Source of the DNA: an uncultured Lachnoanaerobaculum sp.
GTDB taxonomy: Bacteria > Bacillota > Clostridia > Lachnospirales > Lachnospiraceae
DNA length: 7,230 nucleotides
Direction of reading: 5' to 3'
Assembly (NCBI GenBank): GCA_938041725.1
Contig: CALISX010000307.1
Location: 1 to 7,230, forward strand
A program made the translations under genes and the position numbers. Numbering within the stretch: position 1 is the first letter of the stretch; every line of letters begins with the position of its first letter. The notes beneath the pieces are model-generated. The model saw nothing but the letters and a program-made list of their open reading frames with translations, did no database searches and was not told where the DNA came from. This document shows positions 1-6,233 of the stretch, piece after piece.

Positions 1-10
1 AGACCTTGGT

Positions 11-20
11 TCACTTCCTT
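11..20 (-). promoter_or_regulatory. Strong Shine-Dalgarno-like site for a gene beginning at or past the left edge
   Basis: On the minus strand AAGGAAGTGA lies 12 bases after the ATPase stop codon. It matches the ideal AAGGAGGTGA at nine of ten positions. Ten more bases remain to the window edge, with no ATG in them; the only start-like codon (GTG at 14-12) overlaps the site itself. The next gene would have to start within a few bases outside the window, which is at the long end of normal spacing. Confidence 0.45.
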
Positions 21-32
21 TTTTTATCAGTA

Positions 33-1304
33 TCATATGCCTTCCTTTGCCACCGCTGTTTCAAAAGTCAAAGCAGTCTTTACTTTGTTTACCTCCGGAT
101 GATCAGCTCCCAGCTCCTTCTCCAGCACGGAGACCGTTTCCTTAGCCTCTTGAAATTCACCCTGATCAATCAGATTATACAGCATATCCAACTGTTCTTT
201 CAAAGACGCCGCCATATCCTGGCTGCCCTGGGCAGAGCGCAGCACATCGTTGATCTCCAACCCATATCCGGAGTCAAGATACAAAATCTCATCCCTCTCC
301 ACCTGAATCAACTGCCCCTTTTTATAGGAGGCAATGAGAATAGGAGAATGGGTGGCAGCGATAAACTGTACATTGGGAAATACCTTCTGCAACGCTCCAA
401 TGATTTTCCACTGCCAATTGGGATGCAGATGCATATCCAACTCGTCTATTAATACAATGCCTGGACTGTCGGAGGCTTTCTCCATAAGGTTTGGATTTAA
501 AACCGCCATACGAAAAGCAATATCCAGTACCATCCAGATCATAGACTGGTATCCGGCACTTAAATTCCCTATGGGAAGAGCCATATCTCCTGCCACATAG
601 GACAACTCGGAATTTTGTTTGTCAAACTGGATTTGAACTTCCTCTCCCTCATTCATGGCACACATAAACCGGGACAAAGTGTTTTTCACAGATTCATATT
701 CACCGATCTTTTTCCCTTTCTGCCAGGCTACCTGCTCCATTTTTGCACACCAGTTTAGCAGGGCCTTCGTATCTGCTGTGCCTTTTAAACAATTGACATA
801 CCCTGCAGTCCGGTTAAAAGCTGTGTGGAATATGTTTTCCATTTTCTCTCCCCGATCCATCCATAACCGGGCAGCACTTTGGTAACTTAAAACAGGCAGT
901 ACTCCCTCCGGATCACGAGACAGTCTTTTTGCAATTTCTTTAATGGCATCTGGATCCACCGTGCTTCTGGTGGCCTTTTCACTGGTCTTGCATCGGGTCC
1001 ATTTGTATTCCTCCTCCTCAATTTGCGCTACAGCGGATACTCTCACCGGTGTTTCATATTGCCTGTGAAAAGAACCTTCCCCCATGGGAATTTGAGTTAT
1101 ACGAATGTCATCTTTTTTAAAATGATTTGTGGAAATATCCGGCACGCCGGCTAAAAATCCTCCCAAAGCCACAGCAGCGGCTTCCAAAATTGAAGTTTTT
1201 CCCATGCCATTATCCCCAATTAGCAAGGTAAAGGCTGGTTTCAAATTCAGTGTACAGCAGGTATGCCCTTTAAAATTTTCTATTGTGATATGTTTTAAAT
1301 ACAT
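33..1304 (-). CDS. AAA/ABC-fold ATPase, Septu PtuA-like / retron-associated type (putative defence ATPase)
   Basis: This 423-residue soluble protein is an SMC/RecF-like ATPase of the AAA_21 kind. It begins with the typical strand 'LKHITIENFKG', followed by Walker A GDNGMGKTS (residues 30-38), an internal segment with 'LPVLSYQSAARLW' (136-148), an ABC-type signature LSAGYQS (248-254), Walker B with D287-E288 inside 'GIVLIDELD', a D-loop region 'MHLHPNWQ' and switch His319 in 'ATHS'. A helical tail (about 360-423) carries 'LGADHPEV'. This layout matches ATPases of Septu (PtuA) and related retron modules, which work with an HNH nuclease; the partner is not in the window, so a defence role is inference. 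The ATG at 1304 is chosen over an in-frame TTG at 1328 because GGGGAGAGGG lies just upstream of it. The gene follows the importer operon by 30 bases in the same direction with no terminator between, so it is probably co-transcribed. Sampled G+C is lower than in the upstream genes. A stand-alone housekeeping ATPase or an OLD-like protein without TOPRIM is the alternative. Confidence 0.85.
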   Translation of the reverse strand: MYLKHITIENFKGHTCCTLNLKPAFTLLIGDNGMGKTSILEAAAVALGGFLAGVPDISTNHFKKDDIRITQIPMGEGSFHRQYETPVRVSAVAQIEEEEYKWTRCKTSEKATRSTVDPDAIKEIAKRLSRDPEGVLPVLSYQSAARLWMDRGEKMENIFHTAFNRTAGYVNCLKGTADTKALLNWCAKMEQVAWQKGKKIGEYESVKNTLSRFMCAMNEGEEVQIQFDKQNSELSYVAGDMALPIGNLSAGYQSMIWMVLDIAFRMAVLNPNLMEKASDSPGIVLIDELDMHLHPNWQWKIIGALQKVFPNVQFIAATHSPILIASYKKGQLIQVERDEILYLDSGYGLEINDVLRSAQGSQDMAASLKEQLDMLYNLIDQGEFQEAKETVSVLEKELGADHPEVNKVKTALTFETAVAKEGI

Positions 1305-1334
1305 TTGTGGCCCTCTCCCCTTCAACAAATACGT

Positions 1335-1955
1335 TTATTTCCCCTTGTTCATTCTCTTCTCCAGCAGTCCTAAAGCCACATTCACCAGAATACACAAAGC
1401 AGCGGCCAGAATGGTGCCCCAAAGGATCTTTACCAGACTCAGGGTTCTCAGTCCGTCAAATAAAATCCGGCCCAGGCCTCCTCCGTTAATAGAGGAGGCG
1501 ATGGTGGCAATGCCAATGGTGGAGGTGGCGGCCAGCCGGATGCCAGCCAGGATGCTTCCTGACGCCAGGGGCAGCTCCACCTGCCAAAAGATCTGGGAGG
1601 GACTCATACCCATGGCCCTGGCTGCCTCCAAAACGCTGCCCTCCACCTCCTCCAGTCCCATGCGGAAATTCCGCACCAGAATGTACTGGGCATACAGCAC
1701 CAGCACAATAACAGCTGTAGTGCGTCCCAGTCCGCTAAAGGGAATTAAAACAGCAAACAGAGCCAGACTGGGTATGGAATACAGCGCCGATAAAACATGG
1801 GTTATCATATCCATCCCATGTCCCACTCTCCTAAAAAAAACCACGATGGTTCCGGCCAGAGCTATGGCAATCACCATGGTGATGCCAACCATGCTGATAT
1901 GCTCCCATAATGCCCCGGTCAGCTTATCATGGGCATTGATCCAATAGGCAATCAC
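1335..1955 (-). CDS. Osmoprotectant ABC transporter permease (OpuC/OpuB/YehW type), second permease of the operon
   Basis: This 206-residue integral membrane protein forms half of the channel of a quaternary-amine importer. It has several hydrophobic segments (about residues 20-40, 52-72, 80-94, 135-158 and 180-197) and the cytoplasmic EAA loop that docks on the ATPase: E110-A-A, G116, then 'LPLASGS'. The segment 'SIPSLALFAVLIPFSGLGR' (60-78) is typical of this permease family, as is the length. It starts with GTG, whose bases GTGA overlap the TGA stop of the ATPase gene, and GGGAGG sits six bases upstream, which fixes the start. The overlap implies translational coupling. It differs clearly in sequence from the first permease, as expected for a heterodimeric channel. 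Family assignment is firm; the exact solute is unknown. Confidence 0.93.
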   Translation of the reverse strand: MIAYWINAHDKLTGALWEHISMVGITMVIAIALAGTIVVFFRRVGHGMDMITHVLSALYSIPSLALFAVLIPFSGLGRTTAVIVLVLYAQYILVRNFRMGLEEVEGSVLEAARAMGMSPSQIFWQVELPLASGSILAGIRLAATSTIGIATIASSINGGGLGRILFDGLRTLSLVKILWGTILAAALCILVNVALGLLEKRMNKGK

Positions 1956-2728
1956 AATAAACCTCCCAGCATTTTCTGCTGCTCCGCCAGGGTTTCCATA
2001 AGACTTTCTACAAACCTATCTGCCGGTGCCCTTAAAATCTGCTTCGGAGTATCAAACTGGGAGATTTTCCCCTCATTCATAATCATGACCCGGGTACCCA
2101 GGAAAAAGGCCTCCATAATATCATGGGTTACCAGCACAAAGCTTTTGTCCTTCATTTCCCGGTGTATTCTTTTAATCTCCCTTTGCAGACTCCCTCGGGT
2201 AATGGCATCAATGGCTCCAAAGGGCTCGTCCAGCAGCATCAGATCCGGGTTGGCCGCCAAAGCCCTGGCTACCCCCACCCGCTGCTGCTGCCCTCCGGAA
2301 AGGGCATGAGGATAGCGGTTCCCATATTCCTCCCGGGGCAGTCCCACCATCTCCAAGAGTTCCTTGGTCCTTTTTTCGATCCGGTTTTTGTCCCAGCCCA
2401 GCAGCCTTGGCACCACTCCGATATTTTCTCCCACAGTCATATGGGGGAAAAGCCCGATTTGCTGCACCACATAGCCGATCTGTTTTCTCAGCTCCACCCC
2501 GTCCTTTTTTTCAATATTCTCCCCCTGCATGCAAATCTCCCCGCCGTCTGCCTCAATGAGACGGTTCATCATCTTCAGGGTGGTGGTTTTGCCGGAACCG
2601 GAGGAACCCAGAATGGTAATAAATTCTCCCTTATAAATATCAAAGGATATATCATCCACCGCATTGGCTTTGGTTCCTTCAAACCGTTTCACCACATGGC
2701 GGAATGTAATCATCGGATTTTTTTCCAT
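1952..2728 (-). CDS. Osmoprotectant ABC transporter ATP-binding protein (OpuCA/YehX type, no CBS domains)
   Basis: This 258-residue ATPase energises glycine betaine/choline/carnitine-type uptake at the inner face of the membrane. Every nucleotide-binding element is present: Walker A GSSGSGKTT (41-49), Q-loop in 'VVQQIGLFPHMTV' (87-99), signature LSGGQQQR (143-150), Walker B LMLLDEPF (163-170, D167 and E168) and H-loop His202 in 'VTHD'. The 'QQIGLFPHMT' stretch is characteristic of the OpuCA/ProV branch. The protein ends soon after the nucleotide-binding fold. Classical OpuCA has a tandem CBS module of roughly 120 more residues that takes part in osmotic sensing; here it is missing, as in YehX-like proteins. 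The first ATG is used: GGGG lies about seven bases upstream, while the ATG at codon 6 has no ribosome site. The gene starts 13 bases after the binding-protein stop and overlaps the next permease by a GTGA. Confidence 0.95.
   Translation of the reverse strand: MEKNPMITFRHVVKRFEGTKANAVDDISFDIYKGEFITILGSSGSGKTTTLKMMNRLIEADGGEICMQGENIEKKDGVELRKQIGYVVQQIGLFPHMTVGENIGVVPRLLGWDKNRIEKRTKELLEMVGLPREEYGNRYPHALSGGQQQRVGVARALAANPDLMLLDEPFGAIDAITRGSLQREIKRIHREMKDKSFVLVTHDIMEAFFLGTRVMIMNEGKISQFDTPKQILRAPADRFVESLMETLAEQQKMLGGLL
1953..1967 (-). promoter_or_regulatory. Ribosome binding site and GTGA stop-start overlap
   Basis: GGGAGG followed by TTTATT leads to the GTG start of the second permease. The GTG shares bases with the TGA stop of the ATPase gene. 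The ribosome site therefore lies inside the last codons of the ATPase gene, typical of translationally coupled transporter subunits, and it justifies the non-ATG start. Confidence 0.75.
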
Positions 2729-2741
2729 GCTGACCCCAAGC

Positions 2742-3644
2742 CTACTGCTTTTTTATACTTTCATAAAACTCTTTGGCAACCGCCTCATACTCCTTGCCCT
2801 CCACATCCACCTGGGCATTCAAAGAAATCACTGCCTCTGTGGTCAGGCTGGGGCTAATGGCATTTAAAATCTCTGCAATATCCCTATGCTGCTCCAAAAC
2901 CGCATTTCTAACCACGGGGGTGAGATTATAGGGAGGCCAGAAATGCTTATCGTCCTCCAGAACTCTGAATTCCTCTGTGTTCACCAGCTGTCCCTCGGTG
3001 GTATAGGCCGGAGCGGCGTCCGCCTGGTCATTTTTTAAAACCTGATACTTTAAACTGTTTTCATACACTGTGGAACTGGCCCAGTTAAATGTTCCATAGA
3101 GCTTTTCCAGCCCCTTGATGCCGTCCTCCCTTTCGTCAAAGGTTCCCTGGGAGGCAAAGCGGATGGAAGAGGCATTGGCCTGTAAATCCGAAATGGTTTT
3201 GATCCCAAGCCTGTCCGCAAGGGAGGTTTTGATCACCAGTCCCTGGCTGTCATTGGCGGGAGAGGGATTCAGCCAGGTAATATGAAACTGCTTGTCATAC
3301 TCCGCCTTGACGGTGTCATACACCGCCTGGGGGTCCGATTCCATAGGCAGCTTTAAAATAGATAAAAGCCCGGTGCCGGTGTATTCCGGATAAAGATCAA
3401 TCTCATTGTTTACCAAAGCAGTATGGATCACAGAGCCTGCAATCCCCGGCACCCGCTCCACCTGATACCCTGCGTCTTCCAAGGCCAGAGCATAGATTTC
3501 CGATACCACCAGGCTTTCCGTAAAAGGCTTGGAACCCACTTTAATGCTTCCCTTTCCTTCCGATGTCCCTCCGCATCCTGCCAGCAGTCCCAAAGCCACT
3601 GCCAAAACTACTGCTGCTGCCAGTTTTTGCATTCCTTTTTTCAT
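2742..3644 (-). CDS. Osmoprotectant ABC transporter substrate-binding lipoprotein (OpuCC/YehZ/ProX type)
   Basis: This 300-residue extracytoplasmic lipoprotein captures the solute for the importer. It starts with a lysine-rich lipoprotein signal peptide and hydrophobic core ending in the lipobox LLAGC, with Cys24 as the lipidated residue. The mature part has the hallmarks of the OpuAC/quaternary-amine binding family: 'KVGSKPFTESLVVSEIYA' (35-52), 'EIDLYPEYTGTG' (81-92), 'YTTEGQLV' (214-221) and 'LEDDKHFWPPYNLTPVVR' (229-246). Tyr85, Tyr88, Tyr214 and Trp236 are candidates for the aromatic cage that holds a trimethylammonium group; this is inference from family structures. The ATG at 3644 is preferred over an upstream in-frame TTG (3671) because GAGGTG lies six bases upstream and the signal peptide begins there. 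It follows the first permease by 38 bases. The ligand (glycine betaine, choline, carnitine or similar) cannot be read from sequence. Confidence 0.94.
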   Translation of the reverse strand: MKKGMQKLAAAVVLAVALGLLAGCGGTSEGKGSIKVGSKPFTESLVVSEIYALALEDAGYQVERVPGIAGSVIHTALVNNEIDLYPEYTGTGLLSILKLPMESDPQAVYDTVKAEYDKQFHITWLNPSPANDSQGLVIKTSLADRLGIKTISDLQANASSIRFASQGTFDEREDGIKGLEKLYGTFNWASSTVYENSLKYQVLKNDQADAAPAYTTEGQLVNTEEFRVLEDDKHFWPPYNLTPVVRNAVLEQHRDIAEILNAISPSLTTEAVISLNAQVDVEGKEYEAVAKEFYESIKKQ

Positions 3645-3682
3645 TGTCACCTCTTTCTTAAAACAAATCAATCCTACCTATG

Positions 3683-4312
3683 TTAATATACCTTTTTGGG
3701 TATAAGGAGTTCAAATATAACCATGGTGAGCAGGGATAAAGCCGCCACGCTTCCTCCCCCCAAAACCAAAAGATCCATACGGTAAAGCCCCAGCCCTGTA
3801 AGAATCAAAGAACCCAGGCCCCCTGCCCCGATATAGGCCGCTAAAGTGGCGCTGGCTATAATTTTAATCAAGGCCAGCTTCAGCCCCGTCAGAAGGTAGG
3901 GGATGGCCAAGGGCAGAATCACCCTTCCCATGGCTGTCATCTGGTCCATTCCGATTCCCCTGGCTGTTTCCACCAGAACCTGGGGCACCTCCTCAAACCC
4001 AAGGCAGGTGTTCACCAGTATGGGGGGAATGGCCAGCAAGGCCAGAGCAATGAGAGCCGGCACCCTTCCCACCCCGGAAAAGGGAATCAGGATAAACAGC
4101 ACCGCCAGACTGGGGATTACCCGAAACCCCTGGGCCGCAAAAAATACATATTTTTTTAATGCCCCATGCCGGTAGCAAAGATACCCCCCTGCCACCCCCG
4201 CCAGAACAGCAATCAGCAGGGCCTCCAAACTGAGAACCACATGTTCTGCTACATAGCCCAGATAGGTTCCCCAGTCACTGTGTAAGTATTCTATCATTTG
4301 ACGAAACAGCAT
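3683..4312 (-). CDS. Osmoprotectant ABC transporter permease (OpuC/OpuB/YehY type), first gene of the operon
   Basis: This 209-residue membrane protein is the other half of the importer channel. Hydrophobic segments lie at roughly 25-47, 54-78, 84-101, 133-160 and 180-203. The EAA loop reads 'ETARGIGMDQ' (115-124), a T replacing the middle A, followed by 'ILPLAIPYLLTGL' (132-144). 'RVIPSLAVLFILIPFSGVGR' (64-83) and 'YIGAGGLGSLI' (160-170) are typical of this permease family. The ATG at 4312 is preceded by AAGGAGG about nine bases upstream, so it is chosen over the ATG five codons later. As the promoter-proximal gene it lies about 22 bases from the predicted transcript start. Placing a permease first, then binding protein, ATPase and permease, differs from the usual opuCABCD order and from yehZYXW. 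Confidence 0.93.
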   Translation of the reverse strand: MLFRQMIEYLHSDWGTYLGYVAEHVVLSLEALLIAVLAGVAGGYLCYRHGALKKYVFFAAQGFRVIPSLAVLFILIPFSGVGRVPALIALALLAIPPILVNTCLGFEEVPQVLVETARGIGMDQMTAMGRVILPLAIPYLLTGLKLALIKIIASATLAAYIGAGGLGSLILTGLGLYRMDLLVLGGGSVAALSLLTMVIFELLIPKKVY

Positions 4313-4341
4313 ATCCCCTGCCCTCCTTTGTTATATAGGAT

Positions 4342-4371
4342 TATATATAGGAAATCTACAGGATATGTCAA
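4342..4371 (-). promoter_or_regulatory. Promoter of the osmoprotectant importer operon
   Basis: On the minus strand a perfect -35 box TTGACA (4371-4366) is followed after 18 bases by TATATA (4347-4342); a 16-base spacing to another TATATA (4349-4344) is also possible. This is a sigma-A-type promoter. Transcription would start near 4335, giving a leader of about 20 bases that holds the AAGGAGG of the first permease. It is the only good promoter seen for the five minus-strand genes. Confidence 0.7.
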
Positions 4372-4376
4372 GCCTA

Positions 4377-4393
4377 TCCCGCCGGTTCCCGCC
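4377..4393 (-). repeat. Two direct copies of GGCGGGA with a 10-base period, just upstream of the -35 box
   Basis: On the minus strand GGCGGGA occurs at 4393-4387 and again at 4383-4377, separated by three bases, so the copies lie one helical turn apart. The second ends five bases before the -35 box. A shorter match (GGGA at 4401-4398) continues the spacing. This is a plausible activator binding site, by position only; no regulator is identified. Confidence 0.4.
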
Positions 4394-4449
4394 AATTTCC
4401 CTTTATCTTGTTCCAAATATGTGGTACTGTAAACGTCACGGGAGCGGCC

Positions 4450-4479
4450 TTGCAGCGGAGCGCTGGGTGGAATTATACA
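4450..4479 (+). promoter_or_regulatory. Weak candidate promoter for the GH43 gene
   Basis: TTGCAG (4450-4455) and TATACA (4474-4479) are separated by 18 bases. Each matches consensus only partly, so the call is tentative. It would give a start near 4486 and a leader of nearly 120 bases that includes the palindrome at 4499-4520. A weak promoter would fit a gene that needs an activator. Confidence 0.25.
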
Positions 4480-4498
4480 GCTGTCTGTGGGCAAATGG

Positions 4499-4520
4499 GT
4501 ATGCCTGCATGCACAGATAC
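4499..4520. promoter_or_regulatory. Palindromic operator-like site upstream of the GH43 gene
   Basis: The 22-base element has the form GTAT-N3-TGCATGCA-N3-ATAC, so 16 of 22 positions are symmetric around 4509/4510. It lies about 84 bases before the GH43 start codon and downstream of the candidate promoter, where a repressor could block transcription. Sugar-utilisation genes in Firmicutes are often controlled through such sites. The binding protein is unknown. Confidence 0.35.
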
Positions 4521-4603
4521 ATTTCCATGGGGCAGGACAACAGAGTAGAGCCAAAGTGGTGCCGATCCCCGGCATGAACGTTTACAAAGAAAAGGAGAAC
4601 AAT

Positions 4604-6233
4604 ATGCAGAAATTTCACAATCCCATTCTTCCCGGTTTTTATCCGGACCCCTCCATCTGCCGGGTGGGGGAGGACTACTACATGGTTACCTCCTCCTTTG
4701 TGTATTTTCCCGGACTTCCTGTTTTTCACAGCAGGGATTTGATTCACTGGGAGCAAATCGGCCATGGTATTTCCAGGCCGGAACAACTGGATTATAAAAA
4801 CTGTGAAGCCTCTTTGGGACTGTGGGCCCCCACCATCCGCCACCACAAGGGCAGATTTTATATTATCAATACCTTCGTCTCCGGGGGAAGGGAAACCAGG
4901 CGGGAGAATTTCATCATTACAGCCAAGGATCCTGCCGGTCCCTGGAGCGACCCCTGTTTTATTAAAGGAGCCGAGGGCATTGATCCCAGCCTTTTTTTTT
5001 GACCGGGAGGGAAGACTTTGGTATACGGGAAATTTCATCAGCGAAGAAGCCCTGTATGAAGGCCACCACGGGATATACCTGGTGGAGCTGGATCGGGAAA
5101 GCTTTCAGATCATCGGAGAAAGAAAAATTCTTTGGGACGGGAAAACCACCCGCAGCAAATGGATTGAAGCCCCCCATCTCTACCAGGCAGGGGACTGGTA
5201 TTATCTTATGGCTGCGGAGGGGGGCACCTTTACCAACCACAGTGTGGTGATGGCCCGATCCAAACGCATTGACGGGAACTATGAGCCCTGTCCCAGAAAT
5301 CCTATCCTCACCCACAGGCATCTCCCTCTTACCCACCCCATTTCCGTAACGGGTCATGGAGACTTGGTCTGTACCCAAAATGGAGAATGGTACATGGTAC
5401 TCCTTGCCGTACGCCCCTACCAAGAGTCCCATTTTAATTTGGGCAGAGAAACCTTTTTGATTCCCATGACCTGGGCTCCGGACGGCTGGCTCATGGCAGA
5501 TACACAAGGGGGACTGGTGCATGAACAGGAGAGGGCTCCAAAGCTTCCCTGGTTCCATGCCAAACCCCAGTTTTACAGTGACAATTTTGAATCCCCCATG
5601 CTGGGACTGTGCTGGAACAGCATCCACCCCATTCCCTCCCGGTTTTATTCCCTCACCCAAAGACCGGGATGCCTGCGGCTGTTTTTGCAGCCGGCTCCCC
5701 TTCAGGACATCTCCACCCCAGGTTTTTTGGGCAGACGCCAGCAGCACCGGGATTTTCGCTGTATTGCTGCCATGGATTTTACCCCTGCCGCTCCCTGGGA
5801 GGAGGCGGGGCTGGCCCTGGTGCAGGACGACCGCTTCCACTATACCTTTACTTTGGGAATGGAGAAGGGAGCCGGAACGCTCCAGGTAAAGAAAACCCAG
5901 GATGCCAGAAACTTTTTGCTGACCAAAACAAAAATTCCTCTGGGAAAGAGACTGTATCTTACCATCTGCGGCGATGAAAGGGGATACCATTTTTACTATG
6001 GTTTCCATGAGCAGGAAAAGATCCCCCTGCTCTTAGAGGGGGATCCAACTGTCTTAAGCTCCGTCACCAATGCAGGGTTCACCGGGACCTATATCGGGAT
6101 GTATGCCACCTCCCAAAGAAGGGCCACAGAAAACCATGCGGATTTTGACTGGTTTATTTATGAAGGCCTGCAGCATACTGCCCCATCACAGGCCGCTGCT
6201 GCTAACCAGGACCACAGCGCTTCTGGGGGCTAA
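4604..6233 (+). CDS. GH43 family beta-xylosidase / alpha-L-arabinofuranosidase, interrupted by a one-base frameshift
   Basis: The protein would hydrolyse xylo- or arabino-oligosaccharides from hemicellulose; no signal peptide is seen, so it should act in the cytoplasm. With the frame repaired it is 542 residues, the normal length for two-domain GH43 enzymes. The N-terminal five-bladed propeller carries all three expected catalytic acids: Asp15 in 'FYPDPS', Asp127 in 'GIDPS' and Glu188 in 'WIEAPHLY'. His251 in 'TGHGD' fits the conserved metal-site histidine. From about residue 323 ('FYSDNFESP') the C-terminal concanavalin-like domain follows, with 'RPGCLRLF' and 'FTGTYIGMYATS'. 'VYFPGLPVFHSRDLIHWEQIGH' suggests subfamily GH43_12-like enzymes, but substrate is uncertain. 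The ATG at 4604 has AAAGGAG six bases upstream. The first frame ends at TGA (5000-5002) directly after nine T; removing one T joins it to an open frame running to 6233. The last 48 bases overlap the facing gene. Apart from this one site the gene looks intact. Confidence 0.88.
4992..5000 (+). repeat. Run of nine T that shifts the GH43 reading frame
   Basis: After codons for D-P-S-L-F-F the run leads straight into TGA. With eight T the reading would continue as D-P-S-L-F-F-D-R-E-G, exactly as GH43 proteins require. The run lies five codons downstream of catalytic Asp127. It may be a mutation, a sequencing error, a switchable tract, or a site where RNA polymerase slips. Confidence 0.8.

Larger units (their letters stand above)
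4313..4603. other. Divergent intergenic region between importer operon and GH43 gene
   Basis: These 291 bases separate the leftward importer operon from the rightward glycosidase gene and hold the control signals for both. The left part contains the importer promoter, its ribosome site and the GGCGGGA repeats. The right part contains a weak rightward promoter candidate, a partial palindrome and the ribosome site of the GH43 gene. Small open frames cross it on both strands, but none has a convincing ribosome site or recognisable protein, so no gene is called here. Confidence 0.8.

Noticed and set aside
1305..1328. Upstream TTG start for the ATPase, adding eight residues
   Set aside because: The added segment consists of the purine-rich ribosome site itself, which is well placed for the ATG at 1304.
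4428..4441. Possible CcpA cre site, starting TGTAAACG
   Set aside because: The left half matches well but the right half (TCACGG) does not, so there is no palindrome and the match may be chance.
4365..4577. 70-codon plus-strand open frame as a possible leader peptide of the GH43 gene
   Set aside because: There is no good ribosome site, the composition looks random and it crosses the importer promoter; the GH43 gene has its own strong ribosome site.
4436..5038. 200-codon minus-strand open frame across the intergenic region and GH43 5' end
   Set aside because: It is antisense to conserved GH43 coding sequence and has no clear ribosome site or family resemblance.
4962..6008. Long open frame of 348 codons on the minus strand
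   Set aside because: It lies wholly antisense to the GH43 gene, has no recognisable domain and is best explained as a shadow of that gene's codon pattern.
6148..6215. Possible bidirectional terminator from GGCCTG and CAGGCC between the convergent genes
   Set aside because: The stem is only six bases with an 18-base loop inside coding sequence and lacks a following T run.
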